From Nonlabens dokdonensis DSW-6 (GTDB taxonomy: Bacteria; Bacteroidota; Bacteroidia; Flavobacteriales; Flavobacteriaceae), in assembly GCF_000332115.1 (NCBI RefSeq), contig NC_020156.1, forward strand, positions 2,233,501 through 2,297,500: a stretch of DNA of 64,000 nucleotides, given 5' to 3'. Both the position numbers and the translations under genes were made by a program. The notes beneath the pieces were generated by a model that saw nothing but the letters and a program-made list of their open reading frames with translations, ran no database searches and was not told where the DNA came from. Positions 54,201 to 62,197 of the stretch are shown piece after piece; positions within the stretch are counted from its first letter, which is position 1, and the number at the start of each line of letters is the position of its first letter.

Positions 54201-55973
54201 AGTGTAATTATAACAGATACTTTCGGATTAGTTCAGACCATAGTTACAGATGCAAATGGAGATTACAGTGCTACGGTAAGAGCAGGACAGAATGCTACAG
54301 TAGATATCGATGATACTACGTTGCCAACAGGTGCAGTTCAGACCGAAGGAACAGATCCAACGACAATAACAGTAGTAGCAGGAGTAGATACTTTTGAGGA
54401 GAACAATGGATATAACGTACCAGGAACAATAAGTGGAGTTGTTTATGAAGATGTAAATGGAAACGGCGTACAAGACGCAGGTGAGCCAGGGATATCAGGA
54501 GTAGACGTTGTAATCACCGATTCTGCTGGAAATATGCAGACAGTAGTTACAGATGCAAATGGAGATTATACTGCCACGGTAGTAGCTTCAGGCGATGCAA
54601 CAGTTGATATTGATGAGACTACTTTACCGGCCGGCGCAGTTCAAACAGAAGGAACAGACCCAACGACAGTAACAGTCGTAGCTGGAGCAGATACTTTTGA
54701 AGAGAATAATGGTTATGTAAGTAATGGAACTCTTGAAGGATTTGTTTTTGAGGATATTGATGGTGATGGAATTTATGATCCTTCAGTAGATTTATTATTC
54801 CCAGCTGGTACAGTTGTGGTAATAACAGATTTAGCTGGTAATACTTTCAACACCACTGTAGATGCAAATGGAGACTGGTCAGTATCTGTTCCTGTAGGTG
54901 ACTACACGGTAGATATAGATGAATCTACTTTACCTGTCAATTACCAACTTACAACAATTGGTTCTGATCCTGAAAACGCTACTGTAACCGGTGGTAATAC
55001 AACATCTACTACAAATGATGGATATCAAGCCTTGCCAGATAACGATATGGATGGTATACCAGATGTAGATGATATTGATGATGATAATGATGGTATCTTG
55101 GATGTCTTAGAAGGTGGAGGAGATTCTGATGGGGATGGTATTCCAGATTGGTTTGATCAAGACTCCGATGGAGATGGAATTCCAGATAATGTTGAATCTC
55201 AAACATCTGCAGGTTATGTAGAGCCTAGTGGAGTTGATTCAGATGGAAATGGTCTAGATGATGCCTATGAGACTACACCAGGAAGTGGAGAAGGTATTGA
55301 CCCACTAGATTTTGATGGTGATGGAGTGCCAGATTATTTAGATGACGATTCTGATAATGATGGTGTGCCAGATAGTACTGAAGGTTTTGACTTTGACAAT
55401 GATGGTGTAGCTGATATTATGCCTTCTGGAAATGATGTAGATATGGACGGTATCGACGACGCATTTGACGGAGACTTGAACGGTTATGAAGATCCTAACG
55501 GTATAGTTGTAGTTAATGACCCTATATTTGATCTTAACAACACAGATCGAGATGGTGAACCAGATTACAGAGACATCGATGATGAAAATGATGGTATAGT
55601 AACAGGGCCAGATCCTATAGGTGATGACTTTGATGGAGATGGAATTCCTGATTATCTAGATGCAGACCCTAGAGTAGTAAGAGTATTTAACGCGATAACA
55701 CCTGATGGTGATTCTCAAAATGATTTCTTCTTCCTTCAAGGAATTGAAAACTTTGAGAATACAGTACAAATCTTTAATAGATGGGGTGTTGAAGTTTATA
55801 ATGCTGAAAACTATAACAATGCAAATAGAGCTTTCCGAGGTCTTTCTGAAGGTAGAGTAACAGTTTCTCAAGGGGAACAATTGCCGGAAGGTACTTATTT
55901 CTATGTTCTAGAGTATATTGATGATCAAAATCAGACCATCAGAAAAGCTGGGTATTTATATATTAATCGATAA
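27228..55973 (+). CDS. giant T9SS-secreted adhesin (Calx-beta / SdrD-B-like repeats, type B sorting domain)
   Basis: A 9581-residue cell-surface protein, roughly 1 MDa. Layout: Sec signal peptide (about 1-30, ending near SFLSYSQ); N-terminal region to about 1215 with TSP3-like Ca-binding runs ([22 protein letters not shown]) alternating with two or more beta domains; a DUF11-like domain (about 1218-1350); one SdrD-B-like domain (1355-1454); 53 Calx-beta repeats (1455-7230); three copies of a six-domain SdrD-B-like block (7231-9063) plus two more such domains; TSP3-like repeats (about 9271-9482); and a C-terminal T9SS type B sorting domain (9483-9581). The porP/sprF gene follows after 51 bases, as with SprB of Flavobacterium johnsoniae. 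The likely role is adhesion or surface motility, with a long Ca2+-stiffened stalk (inference). The frame is intact throughout; the true copy number depends on correct assembly. Confidence 0.93.
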   Translation: MRNFTPFFIEKVKSFLIVILLLSSFLSYSQLTLDFQNATINNGGLDLEVGTQYRFANVGVDPESGNAVDCLVTIAAANACSLTQFDDNTSILATGVSDFNPILQIDGATIVNGSSEGGYVDFLFEFVWNADNSVPIFIETDTFTYDIDGNNGDIREYIEIDGFRSYTINSPSELDFVAPNRFESRTDLVNPGITAADQWIARTRYLFNSSFTYRAGVMRDAGTSTTARLVGLAFQPVGFSNPTTVTVDSDGDGLTDDVDLDDDNDGILDIVECFTAPTVTGTFDTSNTSFGFTGTGGTGPAELDFVEINSIQYNNFILPDTYVSSFPTADDADVYEELNNTSGQNTGPTGANIENPTWDNLILAAFRDPNFNHYQALSNGILATDFYTLTYDTPIPVSGESFILTSERDGNNGFIITMFDANGNTLGTENIDPADGDYIDTGIPTRLTGQNINISVIALSDIVPAGSLIKSIRVAPLTAGDGGDGKVFIVSGGFTCVDTDGDSVIDSLDLDADNDGIYDAEEAGHGQPYIDGRVTGPVGTDGVPDSVQATGQEDNGTVNYTIQDSDGGLQEPDWRDTDSDEDGCSDANEAYFDQNADGGDDGQYGVDPAAVNGSNGLVIAASYSTATPVDSNGNSIDDYTESGPDVDGNGVPDSCLIPVDTDGDGVFDNNDIDDDNDGILDIVESQGLGDPSQDNDGDGILNYQDADFCTLNVNGVCALLDGDNDGLPNHLDLDSDGDGIPDNNEAQVTLGYIAATDSNSDGIPDVNANGLPTSYDFNGDELGLLPVNTDTVDQPDYLDLNSDNQGANDTIEAGLTLLGVDEDNDGLDDAIDTTPGPIGTYADPNGTINDTAILPDTDNDLNEGGNVDFRDRRLPNDADGDGVNDIDDLDDDNDGITDVVEGFEFFTDNSTTCTGQTYNFTGATLISGTAGNVGARYRFPSVRTGVDAIIEITQRSAGATLNSIDNASGDPNAWQPVINYTAASSGDLTVSFRIELVDSVTSLPATVERIGGFIQDIDSDGTGRIREFYRLNNLVGYSLNEPTNVIAQDLPGGLTQFRANGTGSAPIEPVDTNPAYKVFFQRQDVNQFNYVIGVTKNINSTASRFYSIQFDECVIDDFGSNPTIVILNAPDQDGDLTPNYLDDDSDGDGCSDTVEAGFIDAFAKADEDGILGNAAPESVDGNGLVTSGEMGQGYTSPAMTGTTTFDFLDPAINIACSTTLDINKTSTFNPLTGIINYTYEVLNSGTNFAFDIDVVENLGTFTGNNTPVPVPVYSSGGTNEGGNPAIIDLRPGATLFFTATYTINQTDINTGQVDNQATASATDDNGDPISDISDDGNDGDGNVDDDITVTLLPSGSVNGHLYSDINGNGTQDVGEPDLNNVDVVITPTNGSPVTVTTDVDGNYIATVLVGTASVDIDNTDLPLNSIQTEGTDPTNVTVTDGNNVFEEDNGFTLPSITIGNVTVTEGTDAIATVPVSIDNPSSVDTVVSITTVDNTAEDPSDYTSTTVTATIPAGQTTVDVTIPIIDDNVGEPTEDFNVNGTVVSGNTSNTDPSGTVTVLDDDTPSVTIGNVSVTEGTDATATVPVSIDNPSSVDTVVNITTVDNTAEDPSDYTTTTVTATIPAGQTTVNVSIPITDDNVGEPTEDFNVNGTVVSGNTSNSSDSGTVTITDNDTPAFSVGDVTVAEDGGSASVPVSIDNPSSVDTVVSITTVDNTAEDPSDYTTTTVTATIPAGQTTVNVSIPITDDNVGEPTEDFNVNGTVVSGNTSNSSDSGTVTITDNDTPAFSVGDVTVAEDGGSASVPVSIDNPSSVDTVVSITTVDNTAEDPSDYTTTTVTATIPAGQTTVNVSIPITDDNVGEPTEDFNVNGTVVSGNTSNSSDSGTVTITDNDTPAFSVGDVTVAEDGGSASVPVSIDNPSSVDTVVSITTVDNTAEDPSDYTTTTVTATIPAGQTTVNVSIPITDDNVGEPTEDFNVNGTVVSGNTSNSSDSGTVTITDNDTPAFSVGDVTVAEDGGSASVPVSIDNPSSVDTVVSITTVDNTAEDPSDYTTTTVTATIPAGQTTVNVSIPITDDNVGEPTEDFNVNGTVVSGNTSNPSDSGTVTITDNDTPAFSVGDVTVAEDGGSASVPVSIDNPSSVDTVVSITTVDNTAEDPSDYTTTTVTATIPAGQTTVNVSIPITDDNVGEPTEDFNVNGTVVSGNTSNSSDSGTVTITDNDTPAFSVGDVTVAEDGGSASVPVSIDNPSSVDTVVNITTVDNTAEDPSDYTTTTVTATIPAGQTTVNVSIPITDDNVGEPTEDFNVNGTVVSGNTSNSSDSGTVTITDNDTPAFSVGDVTVAEDGGSASVPVSIDNPSSVDTVVSITTVDNTAEDPSDYTTTTVTATIPAGQTTVNVSIPITDDNVGEPTEDFNVNGTVVSGNTSNSSDSGTVTITDNDTPAFSVGDVTVAEDGGSASVPVSIDNPSSVDTVVSITTVDNTAEDPSDYTTTTVTATIPAGQTTVNVSIPITDDNVGEPTEDFNVNGTVVSGNTINPSDSGTVTITDNDTPAFSVGDVTVAEDGGSASVPVSIDNPSSVDTVVSITTVDNTAEDPSDYTTTTVTATIPAGQTTVNVSIPITDDNVGEPTEDFNVNGTVVSGNTSNSSDSGTVTITDNDTPAFSVGDVTVAEDGGSASVPVSIDNPSSVDTVVSITTVDNTAEDPSDYTTTTVTATIPAGQTTVNVSIPITDDNVGEPTEDFNVNGTVVSGNTSNPSDSGTVTITDNDTPAFSVGDVTVAEDGGSASVPVSIDNPSSVDTVVSITTVDNTAEDPSDYTTTTVTATIPAGQTTVNVSIPITDDNVGEPTEDFNVNGTVVSGNTSNSSDSGTVTITDNDTPAFSVGDVTVAEDGGSASVPVSIDNPSSVDTVVSITTVDNTAEDPSDYTTTTVTATIPAGQTTVNVSIPITDDNVGEPTEDFNVNGTVVSGNTSNSSDSGTVTITDNDTPAFSVGDVTVAEDGGSASVPVSIDNPSSVDTVVSITTVDNTAEDPSDYTTTTVTATIPAGQTTVNVSIPITDDNVGEPTEDFNVNGTVVSGNTSNSSDSGTVTITDNDTPAFSVGDVTVAEDGGSASVPVSIDNPSSVDTVVSITTVDNTAEDPSDYTITTVTATIPAGQTTVNVSIPITDDNVGEPTEDFNVNGTVVSGNTSNPSDSGTVTITDNDTPAFSVGDVTVAEDGGSASVPVSIDNPSSVDTVVNITTVDNTAEDPSDYTTTTVTATIPAGQTTVNVSIPITDDNVGEPTEDFNVNGTVVSGNTSNSSDSGTVTITDNDTPAFSVGDVTVAEDGGSASVPVSIDNPSSVDTVVSITTVDNTAEDPSDYTTTTVTATIPAGQTTVNVSIPITDDNVGEPTEDFNVNGTVVSGNTSNSSDSGTVTITDNDTPAFSVGDVTVAEDGGSASVPVSIDNPSSVDTVVNITTVDNTAEDPSDYTTTTVTATIPAGQTTVNVSIPITDDNVGEPTEDFNVNGTVVSGNTSNSSDSGTVTITDNDTPAFSVGDVTVAEDGGSASVPVSIDNPSSVDTVVSITTVDNTAEDPSDYTTTTVTATIPAGQTTVNVSIPITDDNVGEPTEDFNVNGTVVSGNTSNPSDSGTVTITDNDTPAFSVGDVTVAEDGGSASVPVSIDNPSSVDTVVSITTVDNTAEDPSDYTTTTVTATIPAGQTTVNVSIPITDDNVGEPTEDFNVNGTVVSGNTNNPSDSGTVTITDNDTPAFSVGDVTVAEDGGSASVPVSITTPSSVDTVVSITTVDNTAEDPSDYTTTTVTATIPAGQTTVNVSIPITDDNVGEPTEDFNVNGTVVSGNTSNPSDSGTVTITDNDTPAFSVGDVTVAEDGGSASVPVSIDNPSSVDTVVSITTVDNTAEDPSDYTTTTVTATIPAGQTTVNVSIPITDDNVGEPTEDFNVNGTVVSGNTSNPSDSGTVTITDNDTPAFSVGDVTVAEDGGSASVPVSIDNPSSVDTVVSITTVDNTAEDPSDYTTTTVTATIPAGQTTVNVSIPITDDNVGEPTEDFNVNGTVVSGNTSNPSDSGTVTITDNDTPAFSVGDVTVAEDGGSASVPVSIDNPSSVDTVVSITTVDNTAEDPSDYTTTTVTATIPAGQTTVNVSIPITDDNVGEPTEDFNVNGTVVSGNTSNPSDSGTVTITDNDTPAFSVGDVTVAEDGGSASVPVSIDNPSSVDTVVSITTVDNTAEDPSDYTTTTVTATIPAGQTTVNVSIPITDDNVGEPTEDFNVNGTVVSGNTSNPSDSGTVTITDNDTPAFSVGDVTVAEDGGSASVPVSIDNPSSVDTVVSITTVDNTAEDPSDYTTTTVTATIPAGQTTVNVSIPITDDNVGEPTEDFNVNGTVVSGNTSNPSDSGTVTILDDDAISLFIGNIIVPEDSGVAMVPVSITTPSSVDTVVSITTVDNTAEDPSDYTTTTVIATIPAGQTTVNVSIPITDDNVGEPTEDFNVNGTVVSGNTINPSDSGTVTITDNDTPAFSVGDVTVAEDGGSASVPVSIDNPSSVDTVVSITTVDNTAEDPSDYTTTTVTATIPAGQTTVNVSIPITDDNVGEPTEDFNVNGTVVSGNTSNPSDSGTVTITDNDTPAFSVGDVTVAEDGGSASVPVSIDNPSSVDTVVSITTVDNTAEDPSDYTTTTVTATIPAGQTTVNVSIPITDDNVGEPTEDFNVNGTVVSGNTSNPSDSGTVTITDNDTPAFSVGDVTVAEDGGSASVPVSIDNPSSVDTVVSITTVDNTAEDPSDYTTTTVTATIPAGQTTVNVSIPITDDNVGEPTEDFNVNGTVVSGNTSNPSDSGTVTITDNDTPAFSVGDVTVAEDGGSASVPVSIDNPSSVDTVVSITTVDNTAEDPSDYTTTTVTATIPAGQTTVNVSIPITDDNVGEPTEDFNVNGTVVSGNTSNPSDSGTVTITDNDTPAFSVGDVTVAEDGGSASVPVSIDNPSSVDTVVSITTVDNTAEDPSDYTTTTVTATIPAGQTTVNVSIPITDDNVGEPTEDFNVNGTVVSGNTSNSSDSGTVTITDNDTPAFSVGDVTVAEDGGSASVPVSIDNPSSVDTVVSITTVDNTAEDPSDYTTTTVTATIPAGQTTVNVSIPITDDNVGEPTEDFNVNGTVVSGNTSNPSDSGTVTITDNDTPAFSVGDVTVAEDGGSASVPVSIDNPSSVDTVVSITTVDNTAEDPSDYTTTTVTATIPAGQTTVNVSIPITDDNVGEPTEDFNVNGTVVSGNTSNSSDSGTVTITDNDTPAFSVGDVTVAEDGGSASVPVSIDNPSSVDTVVNITTVDNTAEDPSDYTTTTVTATIPAGQTTVNVSIPITDDNVGEPTEDFNVNGTVVSGNTSNPSDSGTVTITDNDTPAFSVGDVTVAEDGGSASVPVSIDNPSSVDTVVSITTVDNTAEDPSDYTTTTVTATIPAGQTTVNVSIPITDDNVGEPTEDFNVNGTVVSGNTSNPSDSGTVTITDNDTPAFSVGDVTVAEDGGSASVPVSIDNPSSVDTVVSITTVDNTAEDPSDYTTTTVTATIPAGQTTVNVSIPITDDNVGEPTEDFNVNGTVVSGNTSNSSDSGTVTITDNDTPAFSVGDVTVAEDGGSASVPVSIDNPSSVDTVVSITTVDNTAEDPSDYTTTTVTATIPAGQTTVNVSIPITDDNVGEPTEDFNVNGTVVSGNTSNPSDSGTVTITDNDTPAFSVGDVTVAEDGGSASVPVSIDNPSSVDTVVSITTVDNTAEDPSDYTTTTVTATIPAGQTTVNVSIPITDDNVGEPTEDFNVNGTVVSGNTSNSSDSGTVTITDNDTPAFSVGDVTVAEDGGSASVPVSIDNPSSVDTVVSITTVDNTAEDPSDYTTTTVTATIPAGQTTVNVSIPITDDNVGEPTEDFNVNGTVVSGNTSNSSDSGTVTITDNDTPAFSVGDVTVAEDGGSASVPVSIDNPSSVDTVVSITTVDNTAEDPSDYTTTTVTATIPAGQTTVNVSIPITDDNVGEPTEDFNVNGTVVSGNTSNPSDSGTVTILDDDAISLFIGNIIVPEDSGVAMVPVSITTPSSVDTVVSITTVDNTAEDPSDYTTTTVTATIPAGQTTVNVSIPITDDNVGEPTEDFNVNGTVVSGNTSNPSDSGTVTILDDDAISLFIGNIIVPEDSGVAMVPVSITTPSSVDTVVSITTVDNTAEDPSDYTTTTVTATIPAGQTTVNVSIPITDDNVGEPTEDFNVNGTVVSGNTINPSDSGTVTITDNDTPAFSVGDVTVAEDGGSASVPVSIDNPSSVDTVVSITTVDNTAEDPSDYTTTTVTATIPAGQTTVNVSIPITDDNVGEPTEDFNVNGTVVSGNTSNSSDSGTVTITDNDTPAFSVGDVTVAEDGGSASVPVSIDNPSSVDTVVSITTVDNTAEDPSDYTTTTVTATIPAGQTTVNVSIPITDDNVGEPTEDFNVNGTVVSGNTSNPSDSGTVTITDNDTPAFSVGDVTVAEDGGSASVPVSIDNPSSVDTVVSITTVDNTAEDPSDYTTTTVTATIPAGQTTVNVSIPITDDNVGEPTEDFNVNGTVVSGNTSNPSDSGTVTITDNDTPAFSVGDVTVAEDGGSASVPVSIDNPSSVDTVVSITTVDNTAEDPSDYTTTTVTATIPAGQTTVNVSIPITDDNVGEPTEDFNVNGTVVSGNTSNSSDSGTVTITDNDTPAFSVGDVTVAEDGGSASVPVSIDNPSSVDTVVSITTVDNTAEDPSDYTTTTVTATIPAGQTTVNVSIPITDDNVGEPTEDFNVNGTVVSGNTSNPSDSGTVTITDNDTPAFSVGDVTVAEDGGSASVPVSIDNPSSVDTVVSITTVDNTAEDPSDYTTTTVTATIPAGQTTVNVSIPITDDNVGEPTEDFNVNGTVVSGNTSNPSDSGTVTITDNDTPAFSVGDVTVAEDGGSASVPVSIDNPSSVDTVVSITTVDNTAEDPSDYTTTTVTATIPAGQTTVNVSIPITDDNVGEPTEDFNVNGTVVSGNTSNSSDSGTVTITDNDTPAFSVGDVTVAEDGGSASVPVSITTPSSVDTVVSITTVDNTAEDPSDYTTTTVTATIPAGQTTVNVSIPITDDNVGEPTEDFNVNGTVVSGNTSNPSDSGTVTITDNDTPAFSVGDVTVAEDGGSASVPVSIDNPSSVDTVVSITTVDNTAEDPSDYTTTTVTATIPAGQTTVNVSIPITDDNVGEPTEDFNVNGTVVSGNTSNSSDSGTVTITDNVPGTISGVVYEDINGNGVQDAGEPGISGVDVVITDSAGNMQTVVTDVNGDYTATVVASGDATVDIDETILPAGAVQTEGTDPTTVTVVAGADTFEENNGFQVQGSVTGHVYEDTNGNGVQDAGEPDLVGIDVVITDVNGIVQTVITDANGDYTANVPAGSTTVDVDDTTLPSGSVLTEGTDPTVVDVLAGGVNFEENNGYNVPVNGIVTGHLYDDVNGNGVQDAGEPDLSGVSVVITDMNGVSQTVVTDVNGDYSASVLAGTVTVDVDDTTLPTGAVQTEGTDPTVVTVTVGATTFEENNGFTIPTNGVVTGHLYNDLNGNGIQDAGEPDLTGVSVVVTDMNGVSQVVVTDVNGDYSASVLAGSVTVDVDDTTLPTGSVQTEGTDPTVVTVTVGSSTFEEDNGFTVPTDGIVEGHVYNDLNGNGVQDAGELDLSGVSVVITDMNGVSQTIVTDINGDYSASVLAGAVTVDIDETTLPAGAVQTEGTDPTVVTVTVGTVTFEENNGYQVPNESGTISGHVYNDLNGNGVQDAGEPDLSGVSVIITDTFGLVQTIVTDANGDYSATVRAGQNATVDIDDTTLPTGAVQTEGTDPTTITVVAGVDTFEENNGYNVPGTISGVVYEDVNGNGVQDAGEPGISGVDVVITDSAGNMQTVVTDVNGDYTATVVASGDATVDIDETILPAGAVQTEGTDPTTVTVVAGADTFEENNGFQVQGSVTGHVYEDTNGNGVQDAGEPDLVGIDVVITDVNGIVQTVITDANGDYTANVPAGSTTVDVDDTTLPSGSVLTEGTDPTVVDVLAGGVNFEENNGYNVPVNGIVTGHLYDDVNGNGVQDAGEPDLSGVSVVITDMNGVSQTVVTDVNGDYSASVLAGTVTVDVDDTTLPTGAVQTEGTDPTVVTVTVGATTFEENNGFTIPTNGVVTGHLYNDLNGNGIQDAGEPDLTGVSVVVTDMNGVSQVVVTDVNGDYSASVLAGSVTVDVDDTTLPTGSVQTEGTDPTVVTVTVGSSTFEEDNGFTVPTDGIVEGHVYNDLNGNGVQDAGELDLSGVSVVITDMNGVSQTIVTDINGDYSASVLAGAVTVDIDETTLPAGAVQTEGTDPTVVTVTVGTVTFEENNGYQVPNESGTISGHVYNDLNGNGVQDAGEPDLSGVSVIITDTFGLVQTIVTDANGDYSATVRAGQNATVDIDDTTLPTGAVQTEGTDPTTITVVAGVDTFEENNGYNVPGTISGVVYEDINGNGVQDAGEPGISGVDVVITDSAGNMQTVVTDVNGDYTATVVASGDATVDIDETILPAGAVQTEGTDPTTVTVVAGADTFEENNGFQVQGSVTGHVYEDTNGNGVQDAGEPDLVGIDVVITDVNGIVQTVITDANGDYTANVPAGSTTVDVDDTTLPSGSVLTEGTDPTVVDVLAGGVNFEENNGYNVPVNGIVTGHLYDDVNGNGVQDAGEPDLSGVSVVITDMNGVSQTVVTDVNGDYSASVLAGTVTVDVDDTTLPTGAVQTEGTDPTVVTVTVGATTFEENNGFTIPTNGVVTGHLYNDLNGNGIQDAGEPDLTGVSVVVTDMNGVSQVVVTDVNGDYSASVLAGSVTVDVDDTTLPTGSVQTEGTDPTVVTVTVGSSTFEEDNGFTVPTDGIVEGHVYNDLNGNGVQDAGELDLSGVSVVITDMNGVSQTIVTDINGDYSASVLAGAVTVDIDETTLPAGAVQTEGTDPTVVTVTVGTVTFEENNGYQVPNESGTISGHVYNDLNGNGVQDAGEPDLSGVSVIITDTFGLVQTIVTDANGDYSATVRAGQNATVDIDDTTLPTGAVQTEGTDPTTITVVAGVDTFEENNGYNVPGTISGVVYEDVNGNGVQDAGEPGISGVDVVITDSAGNMQTVVTDANGDYTATVVASGDATVDIDETTLPAGAVQTEGTDPTTVTVVAGADTFEENNGYVSNGTLEGFVFEDIDGDGIYDPSVDLLFPAGTVVVITDLAGNTFNTTVDANGDWSVSVPVGDYTVDIDESTLPVNYQLTTIGSDPENATVTGGNTTSTTNDGYQALPDNDMDGIPDVDDIDDDNDGILDVLEGGGDSDGDGIPDWFDQDSDGDGIPDNVESQTSAGYVEPSGVDSDGNGLDDAYETTPGSGEGIDPLDFDGDGVPDYLDDDSDNDGVPDSTEGFDFDNDGVADIMPSGNDVDMDGIDDAFDGDLNGYEDPNGIVVVNDPIFDLNNTDRDGEPDYRDIDDENDGIVTGPDPIGDDFDGDGIPDYLDADPRVVRVFNAITPDGDSQNDFFFLQGIENFENTVQIFNRWGVEVYNAENYNNANRAFRGLSEGRVTVSQGEQLPEGTYFYVLEYIDDQNQTIRKAGYLYINR
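30707..30722. repeat. 16-bp palindromic repeat (copy 6, inside giant adhesin gene)
   Basis: Exact CGCTTTCGCGAAAGCG, translated as D-A-F-A-K-A-D within a TSP3-like stretch. It supplies one of the few lysines of the protein. Confidence 0.95.
31290..31589 (+). other. SdrD-B-like domain preceding the Calx-beta array
   Basis: Residues 1355-1454 of the giant protein: [20 protein letters not shown], a middle [13 protein letters not shown] strand, and a [11 protein letters not shown] end. It is the same fold as the domains at 48918-54725 but clearly diverged, so the near-identical Calx-beta array appears to lie within what was once a run of B-like domains. Confidence 0.75.
31590..48917 (+). repeat. 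tandem array of 53 Calx-beta repeats
   Basis: Two 330-bp units (31590, 31920), then 51 units of exactly 327 bp starting at 32250; the last (from 48600) is cut 9 bp short. Each encodes a 109-residue Calx-beta domain ([11 protein letters not shown] ... [12 protein letters not shown]) that typically binds Ca2+. The units are nearly identical in DNA. Recurrent variants are S or N in VV(S/N)ITT, NSSDS or NPSDS near the end, and IDNP or ITTP. A rare linker [13 protein letters not shown] enters the units starting at 40425, 45330 and 45657. A typical unit has 17 acidic residues and no K, R, H, C, L, M or W. Confidence 0.95.
48918..54416 (+). repeat. three tandem 1833-bp blocks, each of six SdrD-B-like domains
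   Basis: Copies begin at 48918, 50751 and 52584 with the same codons (GTACCAGGAACAATAAGTGG) and exact 1833-bp spacing. Each block has six domains of about 100 residues that differ from each other (starts GVVYED, GHVYED, GHLYDD, GHLYND, GHVYND, GHVYND), whereas the same domain is nearly identical between blocks. A seventh GVVYED domain (54417-54725) closes the array, followed by a diverged one (from 54726). Confidence 0.95.
55674..55973 (+). other. T9SS type B C-terminal sorting domain
   Basis: Residues 9483-9581. Typical CHU_C/type B pattern: [20 protein letters not shown], then [29 protein letters not shown] and the final [10 protein letters not shown]. This kind of domain directs outer-membrane transport by T9SS and usually works with a PorP/SprF-like partner, which is encoded next. 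Confidence 0.9.
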
Positions 55974-55979
55974 AATTCG

Positions 55980-56004
55980 AGTTCTGCCTATTCCAGGCAG
56001 AACT
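55980..56004 (+). terminator. hairpin between the adhesin and porP/sprF genes
   Basis: AGTTCTGCCT pairs perfectly over 10 bp with AGGCAGAACT around ATTCC and is followed by TGTTTT. It starts 6 bases after the adhesin stop and may lower or separate expression of the porP/sprF gene. Confidence 0.7.
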
Positions 56005-56024
56005 TGTTTTAATAATAATCTGAC

Positions 56025-56960
56025 ATGAAGAAATTATTAACTTGTTTATTATTGTTCGCTTTCGCGAAAGCGGTAACAGCACAACAGGATCCTCAGTACA
56101 GCCAGTATGCTTACAATCCTATTGTAGTGAACCCAGCTTACGCAGGAAATCGTGGTGTTGCAAGTATTGTAGGATTGCACCGTAGTCAATGGGTAGGACT
56201 TGATGGGGCACCTCGCACGCAAACACTTTCCTTTCACACACCTATATCAAATAGTAGAGTAGGTCTAGGATTAAGTATCGTGAATGATGAAATAGGCCCG
56301 TCTGATGAAACTTATGTAGCTGCAGACTTTAGTTATACCATACCAGTAGGAGATGAAGCTCGATTAAGTTTTGGTTTAAAAGGTGGAGTTCATGTCTTGA
56401 ATGTAGACTTTACTAGACTTAATATTTTCAACACGGGCGACCCAAGATTAACTGAAAATGTAGAGAATAAGTTATCACCTACTGTAGGTCTTGGATTATA
56501 TTACCATACACAAAAGTTTTATCTTGGTTTGAGTAGTCCTAATCTATTGCAAACAGACCACTTTGACGATAGAAACGATTCAAGTAGCGCAACTTATATA
56601 GCTCGTGAACGTATGCATATTTTTGGTACAGCAGGATACGTCTTTGATGTGAGTGACGATATTAAATTTAAACCTGCAACTATGATAAAACTTGTTCAAG
56701 GAGCGCCTCTACAAGTCGATCTTACGGCAAGTTTCATATTCAATGAAAAACTTACAATAGGTGCAGCATATAGATGGAGTGCGGCCGTTACTGGTCTAGT
56801 TGGTTTTCAATTGAGTGATCAAATCTTGATAGGATTTGCATATGATAGAGAAACTACAGAGTTAGGGAACGCGGTTTTTAATGATGGTAGTTATGAACTA
56901 TTCCTTAGATTTGAATTATTTAATAGTTACGATAGAATTATAACTCCTAGATTCTTCTAA
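56025..56960 (+). CDS. PorP/SprF family type IX secretion membrane protein
   Basis: A 311-residue outer-membrane beta-barrel protein of the PorP/SprF family. The signal peptide (1-19, ending in VTAQ) is followed by the family hallmark QDPQYSQYAYNPIVVNPAYAGNRG read in parts (QDPQYSQY, NPAYAG), then amphipathic strands ending in LFLRFELF. In F. johnsoniae SprF is needed for export or surface attachment of SprB, and such proteins pair with type B sorting domains; the giant adhesin upstream is the obvious client. The hydrophobic core of the signal peptide (FAFAKA) is encoded by copy 7 of the 16-bp palindrome. A 16-base gap separates it from the OmpA-family gene. Confidence 0.92.
   Translation: MKKLLTCLLLFAFAKAVTAQQDPQYSQYAYNPIVVNPAYAGNRGVASIVGLHRSQWVGLDGAPRTQTLSFHTPISNSRVGLGLSIVNDEIGPSDETYVAADFSYTIPVGDEARLSFGLKGGVHVLNVDFTRLNIFNTGDPRLTENVENKLSPTVGLGLYYHTQKFYLGLSSPNLLQTDHFDDRNDSSSATYIARERMHIFGTAGYVFDVSDDIKFKPATMIKLVQGAPLQVDLTASFIFNEKLTIGAAYRWSAAVTGLVGFQLSDQILIGFAYDRETTELGNAVFNDGSYELFLRFELFNSYDRIITPRFF
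56057..56072. repeat. 16-bp palindromic repeat (copy 7, in signal peptide codons)
   Basis: Exact CGCTTTCGCGAAAGCG within codons 11-16 of the porP/sprF-like gene, read as (F)A-F-A-K-A. Confidence 0.95.
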
Positions 56961-56976
56961 AAAACAACTGAAAACG

Positions 56977-58971
56977 ATGCTTAAAAAAATATCCATATTT
57001 GTGTTCCTTTTTACAGCGACTATTGTCTTTGGTCAAAAAGAGAATCTAGACAAAGGAAACAAAAAATATAAAGCCCTAGCTTTTATAGATGCTCAAAAGA
57101 TTTATCTCAAACTAGCCGAGGACGGTTATGCAACTGCAGAAGTTCTTGCTAAATTAGCGGACACTTACTATTTTAATGATGAACTCAATCAAGCTCATAA
57201 GTGGTATGAAAAGCTATTTGCTCAATATGAGCAAAATGTAAAACCTGAGTACTTTTTCAGGTATGCGCAATCCCTTAAATCTGTAAATCGTTATGATGAG
57301 GCAGATCGTTTAATGGCAAAATTTAATACGTTCAAAGGATTTGACTCCAGATCTCAATTATATTCTGAAGAGCCTAATTATTTACAAATCATAGATTTTC
57401 AATCAGGAAGATTTGAAATAGCAAATACTCAAAAAATTAATACATATACCGTAGATTTCGGTCCTGCTTTTTATGCATCCCAAAATCAAGTAGTATATGC
57501 GACTTCTAGAGATTCTGGTTCTCTTGTAAATAGAAGACACTCCTGGAACGGCCAGGCATTCTTACAACTTTACACTGCAGATGCTGACGAAACTGGAAAA
57601 TTGAGTAATCCTAAAAAGTTCTCGAGCCGCATAAATACAAAGTACCATGAAAGTACTCCTGCAATTAGTCCTGATGGAGAGACGATGTACTTCACACGTA
57701 ATAACTACGAGAACGGTATTTATAGACAAGATATCGACGGAACTAATAAATTGAAAATTTTTAGATCCTTTAAACAAGAAGATGGCAAATGGAGCAAACC
57801 AGTGTCTCTTCCTTTTAATAATGACGAATACTCTGTTGCTCATCCAGCTTTGAGTCCAGATGGTAAATTACTATATTTTAGTAGTGATATGCCTGGGACA
57901 TTAGGTTATGATATTGATGATGATTTCACAAAAGCTGATATTTGGGTGGTAGATATTTTAGAAGATGGTGGTTTTAGTGAGCCAAGAAACTTGAAAAATG
58001 TAAATACACCTGGTAGAGAAACCTTCCCATTTGTCAGCAAAAACAATACACTTTATTTTGCTTCAACCGGTCATCAGGGTTTAGGTGGATTAGATGTATT
58101 TGCCAGCTCTATTAAACCAGATGGTAGTACAAGCAAGGTAATTAACATAGGTAAACCTATTAATACTCCAGATGATGACTTTGCCTTCATAGTAAATGAT
58201 GACACAAAAGTTGGTTACTTTAGCTCTAATCGTCCTGGAGGATCGGGCGATGATGATATTTATAGATTCATTCAATTAGAAGATCTTAGAGTACCATGTG
58301 AAATACTAGTGACAGGAACTGTAACAGATAGCAGATCTGGTGAGCCTATGGATCAAGCTACTGTTATGATTATGGATGCTAATAATAATAAAGTTGACGA
58401 ACTTGTAACTAGTGAAAACGGTAAATATGCATTCAAAGTAGAATGTAATAAGCAATATTTTGTTAGAGCAGAAAAAGAAGATTATACCTCTGACGAGGAA
58501 TTGTTCTCCACACCTAATAAATCTGATTTCATAGATTTACCTCTAGATATTGAAAATACACTTATAGCTGTTGTTGATTGTGATGATATTGCACCGCTGT
58601 TAGGTATAGAGCAAATATACTTTGACTTTGATAAATATAACATTCGTCCAGATGCAGAGTATGAGCTAGCTAAAATTAAAGCCTTTATGGAACTTTATCC
58701 TGACACAACTGTTGAGATTAGATCTCATACTGATAGTAGAGCTCCAGATGCTTATAATGTCACACTTTCTAATAATAGAGCTAATAGTACTATGAACTGG
58801 CTGGTTTCTAAAGGAATAGACGCCTCTAGATTGACGGCCAAAGGTTTTGGAGAAACACGATTAGTTAATGAATGTTCAAATGGAGTTCCTTGTACTGCAG
58901 CACAACATCAACTTAATCGTAGATCGGAGTTCATTGTTTCTGGTTTAGAAAAATTTAAAGACTGTAAATAA
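56977..58971 (+). CDS. OmpA family protein with TPR and PD40 repeats
   Basis: A 664-residue periplasmic/outer-membrane protein. It has a signal peptide (1-19, FLFTATIVFGQ), TPR-like helices (about 25-125), WD40-like/PD40 beta-propeller repeats (about 215-430, with SPDGETMYFTRN and SPDGKLLYFSSD), a carboxypeptidase-regulatory-like beta domain (about 445-530, VTGTVTDSRSGEPMDQATV), and a C-terminal OmpA peptidoglycan-binding domain (about 548-660, YFDFDKYNIRPDAEYEL and LSNNRANSTMNWLVSKG). Proteins with this layout usually follow PorP/SprF genes in Bacteroidota and are thought to anchor the module to the cell wall. A bidirectional terminator follows. Confidence 0.92.
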   Translation: MLKKISIFVFLFTATIVFGQKENLDKGNKKYKALAFIDAQKIYLKLAEDGYATAEVLAKLADTYYFNDELNQAHKWYEKLFAQYEQNVKPEYFFRYAQSLKSVNRYDEADRLMAKFNTFKGFDSRSQLYSEEPNYLQIIDFQSGRFEIANTQKINTYTVDFGPAFYASQNQVVYATSRDSGSLVNRRHSWNGQAFLQLYTADADETGKLSNPKKFSSRINTKYHESTPAISPDGETMYFTRNNYENGIYRQDIDGTNKLKIFRSFKQEDGKWSKPVSLPFNNDEYSVAHPALSPDGKLLYFSSDMPGTLGYDIDDDFTKADIWVVDILEDGGFSEPRNLKNVNTPGRETFPFVSKNNTLYFASTGHQGLGGLDVFASSIKPDGSTSKVINIGKPINTPDDDFAFIVNDDTKVGYFSSNRPGGSGDDDIYRFIQLEDLRVPCEILVTGTVTDSRSGEPMDQATVMIMDANNNKVDELVTSENGKYAFKVECNKQYFVRAEKEDYTSDEELFSTPNKSDFIDLPLDIENTLIAVVDCDDIAPLLGIEQIYFDFDKYNIRPDAEYELAKIKAFMELYPDTTVEIRSHTDSRAPDAYNVTLSNNRANSTMNWLVSKGIDASRLTAKGFGETRLVNECSNGVPCTAAQHQLNRRSEFIVSGLEKFKDCK

Positions 58972-58988
58972 TTATAATGTATTATTAC

Positions 58989-59025
58989 AAAAAAGGATCT
59001 GTTCTCAATGTACAGATCCTTTTTT
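58989..59025. terminator. bidirectional terminator between ompA-family gene and prfC
   Basis: AAAAAAGGATCTGT pairs perfectly over 14 bp with ACAGATCCTTTTTT. The A/T ends give a T tract on either strand, suiting the two converging genes. Confidence 0.9.
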
Positions 59026-59065
59026 GTTTAGCTCAAAAGATACTTAATAGCTATCCGGACTCCAT

Positions 59066-60673
59066 TTACTTGAGACTTGCTTCTGGTTCAAATTCAGAAA
59101 TAAAGTGAAATTTAATACTTGGATATTTTTGCTGCGTCATTTGTAATGAGAAAGAAGAGTCGGCTAGAAACACCAGTTGACCTCGCTTGTCTTTGCATAA
59201 AAATTTTGATTTGACTCTTTTAAAATCAGTCATCTCTTCAGGTTTTGCAACAGATCCATCTACCCAGCATGCTTTATGAACGTTTAAATTCTCGTAAGAA
59301 CAAGTAGCGCCATACTCATGCTCCAGTCGGTACTGTATTACTTCAAACTGTAAGGCACCTACTGTACCTATTACTTTGCGGCCGTTAAGTTCTAATGTGA
59401 ATAATTGTGCTACACCTTCATCCATCAATTGGTCTATTCCTTTTGCAAGTTGCTTAGACTTCATAGGATCGGCATTGTTGATGTATCTAAAATGTTCTGG
59501 CGAGAAAGAAGGAATTCCTTTATAATGCAATTCTTCTCCAGATGTGAGTGTATCACCTATTTTAAAATTTCCAGTATCATGCAGTCCTACAATATCTCCT
59601 GGAAACGACTCGTCTACTATTTCCTTTTTCTCTGCAAAAAAGGCGTTAGGACTAGAGAACTTCAAATTTTTATCAAGTCTTACATGTTTATAGGCTTTAT
59701 TACGCTCAAAGGTTCCACTTACGATCTTAATAAATGCAAGTCTATCTCTATGTCTAGGATCCATATTTGCATGGATTTTAAACACAAAACCACTGAAGTC
59801 TTTTTCATTAGGTTTTACCAGGCGTTCCTCAGCATTTTTTGCTCGTGGTGCTGGTGCTATTTCTATAAAACCGTCTAGAAGCTCTTTTACACCAAAATTA
59901 TGTAAGGCACTACCAAAAAATACCGGTTGCAACTCACCATCAAGGTATTCTTGTCTATTGAATTCTGGATAGATTCCTGTAGCTAATTCTAATTCTTCTC
60001 TCAGAGTCTCTGCTGCTGGATCACCTATAAGTTGATTTAATTTCTCATCATTTAAATCGCTAATTGCGGTAGTACTATGAATGTCTTTTGAAGAAGCTCC
60101 AGTAAACAGGTTGACATTCTTTCTATGAATATTATAAATTCCTTTAAGATCATAACCCATCCCGATAGGGAAGCTAAGCGGTGTTACTCGCAGCTCTAGT
60201 TTTTGCTCAATTTCATCTAGTAAATCAAACGCATCTTTACCTTCACGGTCCATTTTATTTACAAAAACGATGATAGGTATTTGTCGCATCCTACAAACCT
60301 TCACCAGTTTTTCAGTTTGCTCCTCAACACCTTTTGCAACATCAATAACAACGATAACACTGTCTACTGCAGTTAAAGTTCTAAAAGTATCTTCAGCAAA
60401 ATCTTTGTGACCAGGAGTATCAAGAATATTTATTTTCTTACCATCATATTCAAAGGCAAGTACAGATGTTGCGACAGAAATACCACGCTGGCGCTCTATC
60501 TCCATAAAGTCACTGGCGGCACCTTTTTTAATTTTATTACTTTTTACTGCACCAGCTTCTTGAATGGCGCCTCCATATAAAAGCAACTTTTCAGTAAGTG
60601 TTGTCTTACCAGCATCTGGGTGGGAAACGATCCCAAAAGTTCTTCTTCTTGCTATCTCGTCTGTAAACTTCAT
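59066..60673 (-). CDS. prfC: peptide chain release factor 3
   Basis: A 535-residue translational GTPase that recycles RF1/RF2 after termination. G1 is SHPDAGKTT (17-25), switch I is RQRGISVATSV, G3 is DTPGHKDF and G4 is NKMD. The C-terminal RF3 domain includes VGALQFEVIQYRLEHEYGA. The length matches bacterial RF3 (about 530). It is transcribed toward the T9SS module from its own promoter (60694-60723) and shares a terminator with the OmpA-family gene. Confidence 0.96.
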   Translation of the reverse strand: MKFTDEIARRRTFGIVSHPDAGKTTLTEKLLLYGGAIQEAGAVKSNKIKKGAASDFMEIERQRGISVATSVLAFEYDGKKINILDTPGHKDFAEDTFRTLTAVDSVIVVIDVAKGVEEQTEKLVKVCRMRQIPIIVFVNKMDREGKDAFDLLDEIEQKLELRVTPLSFPIGMGYDLKGIYNIHRKNVNLFTGASSKDIHSTTAISDLNDEKLNQLIGDPAAETLREELELATGIYPEFNRQEYLDGELQPVFFGSALHNFGVKELLDGFIEIAPAPRAKNAEERLVKPNEKDFSGFVFKIHANMDPRHRDRLAFIKIVSGTFERNKAYKHVRLDKNLKFSSPNAFFAEKKEIVDESFPGDIVGLHDTGNFKIGDTLTSGEELHYKGIPSFSPEHFRYINNADPMKSKQLAKGIDQLMDEGVAQLFTLELNGRKVIGTVGALQFEVIQYRLEHEYGATCSYENLNVHKACWVDGSVAKPEEMTDFKRVKSKFLCKDKRGQLVFLADSSFSLQMTQQKYPSIKFHFISEFEPEASLK

Positions 60674-60693
60674 GTATATAATAAATCAGTTTG

Positions 60694-60723
60694 CAAAAAT
60701 AGGCTAATCAAGCGTTTTATCAA
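60694..60723 (-). promoter_or_regulatory. prfC promoter (TTG-N19-TATTTTTG)
   Basis: On the minus strand TTG (60723-60721) and TATTTTTG (60701-60694) are separated by 19 bases, matching the Bacteroidota consensus and lying 21 bases before the prfC ATG. Confidence 0.75.
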
Positions 60724-60810
60724 GGACTTCTGTAGAACAGCTCTGTAATTGTTTTTAGAATCACGCCGAATAAAATAAATTTTTACTTTGTAAATTAATA
60801 ATGATGTTCT

Positions 60811-60826
60811 CGCTTTCGCGAAAGCG
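60811..60826. repeat. 16-bp palindromic repeat (copy 8)
   Basis: Exact CGCTTTCGCGAAAGCG in the 349-bp spacer between the divergent prfC and LacI-type genes. Apart from this repeat and the two promoters I see nothing else in the spacer. Confidence 0.95.
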
Positions 60827-60978
60827 GAATTTTTAACAAAACTAGAACAACCCTTTAAAATTTTAGGGATAGAAGAACGATTTAGTAATTAAATAGTAAA
60901 TCTGCCTTATTTTTTAAGGGGTTTGTTAAATAATTATTAGTAATTCCATCATTTTATGGTTAGTACGTTTATGAAGCG

Positions 60979-60986
60979 TATGTTTG
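60979..60986 (+). promoter_or_regulatory. -7 promoter element before the LacI-type gene
   Basis: TATGTTTG matches TAnnTTTG and lies 36 bases before the ATG at 61023. No TTG is visible at the right spacing. Confidence 0.45.
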
Positions 60987-61022
60987 TTAATTCAATTTGT
61001 TTCATCCTAAAACTAGCAAATT

Positions 61023-62042
61023 ATGATAACTCTTAAAGATCTTGCAGCAACGCTGGGTGTATCTGTTTCTACAGTTTCTAAAGCCTTGAAAGACAGTCCA
61101 GAAATAAGTAAAGACACGATAACTCGTGTAAAGGAAATCGCTAAAGAACTAAATTATAGACCTAATACTCTTGCCTTAAGTCTCAAGAACAGAAAGACTA
61201 AAACCATAGGAGTCATTATTCCAGATATTTTAAATACGTTCTTTGCTCGTATACTTTATGGAATAGAACAAGAATCTACCGCTTTAGGTTATAATATCAT
61301 CACTTGCTTGTCTAATGAGACTTTTGAAAAAGAAAATAACAGTCTTCATTTATTAGCAAATGGTAGTGTAGATGGATTTATTATGTCAGTGTCTGAAGAA
61401 ACGCAGTCTAAAGGAGAGGTAAAACACCTTAAAGAAACAATCAATCAAGATGTGCCTATTGTAATGTTTGATCGCGTGGCAAATGATGTCGATTGTGATA
61501 AGGTAATCATCGATGATTTTAACGCTGCTTTCAAAGCTACAGAAACCTTAATTAAGGAAGGTCGTAAAAAAATAGTTTTGGTTAATAGTTTAGGAGAATT
61601 GAGCGTTGGGAAATTGAGAGTGCTAGGATATAAAAAAGCCTTAGAAAAACATGATTCCTATACTGCCGATCCTATTGTGATTGAAGTAGACGACGATCAA
61701 GAGTTATTGAACGATCAGCTTGAAAAAATAATCACTGAACATAAAGACATGGATGGTCTTCTTTGTATTGATAATATAAGCGGTGTAATGTCAGTAAATA
61801 TAGCGCAGCGATTAGGAAGAACAATTCCTAATGATTTGTCTGTAATAGGTTTTTCTTCAAATAAAATCTCGCATTTATCATATCCGCCACTTTCCACAGT
61901 AGCTCAGTATGCTGAAGAAATAGGGCAGGAGTCTGTAAAAATGCTGGTGGAACGTTTAGAAAATAAGACTAAAGGAAACACAAAAACGGTTACCATAAAT
62001 TATAGTATAGAATTAAGAGGTACGACCTTGCCTGTTTCATAG
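61023..62042 (+). CDS. LacI/GalR family transcriptional regulator
   Basis: A 339-residue regulator. The N-terminal helix-turn-helix (MITLKDLAATLGVSVSTVSKAL) and hinge helix (NTLALSLKNRKT) bind DNA, and residues about 60-335 form the periplasmic-binding-protein-like sensor domain (IGVIIPDILNTFFARILYGIE, VDGFIMSVSE, DLSVIGFSSNKISHL). Such regulators usually respond to a sugar. No sugar-use operon is in the window, so the ligand and targets are unknown. It stands alone, with prfC divergent upstream and idi about 155 bp downstream. Confidence 0.92.
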   Translation: MITLKDLAATLGVSVSTVSKALKDSPEISKDTITRVKEIAKELNYRPNTLALSLKNRKTKTIGVIIPDILNTFFARILYGIEQESTALGYNIITCLSNETFEKENNSLHLLANGSVDGFIMSVSEETQSKGEVKHLKETINQDVPIVMFDRVANDVDCDKVIIDDFNAAFKATETLIKEGRKKIVLVNSLGELSVGKLRVLGYKKALEKHDSYTADPIVIEVDDDQELLNDQLEKIITEHKDMDGLLCIDNISGVMSVNIAQRLGRTIPNDLSVIGFSSNKISHLSYPPLSTVAQYAEEIGQESVKMLVERLENKTKGNTKTVTINYSIELRGTTLPVS

Positions 62043-62172
62043 TTTAAAGCATTTTGCAATTAATTATTTCAATTTTCATTTGATTTTATTGAAAAATAAA
62101 TCAGTTGATCTGTAATTATAAATGGTTTTAACTACTTAATAAATGTTTAAGGAATCAGTTCATTTCCTTTTG

Positions 62173-62180
62173 TACTTTTG
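62173..62180 (+). promoter_or_regulatory. -7 promoter element before idi
   Basis: TACTTTTG matches TAnnTTTG. Transcription would begin around 62184-62188, 10-15 bases before the proposed non-ATG start of idi and about 62 bases before the first in-frame ATG. Confidence 0.55.
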
Positions 62181-62197
62181 GTTTATAAATTTTAGAA

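Noticed and set aside
49048..54473. Minus-strand frames of 70 and 81 codons spaced by 1833 bp
   Set aside because: Shadows of the triplicated SdrD-B-like block; they repeat only because the block does.
27228..55973. Giant protein as a type I (RTX) secreted adhesin
   Set aside because: It has an N-terminal Sec-type signal peptide and a T9SS type B C-terminal domain followed by porP/sprF and ompA-family genes; no RTX nonapeptides and no ABC/HlyD exporter genes are adjacent.
59405..59878. A 157-codon plus-strand frame opposite prfC
   Set aside because: It is antisense to the conserved prfC coding sequence and shows no sensible protein composition.
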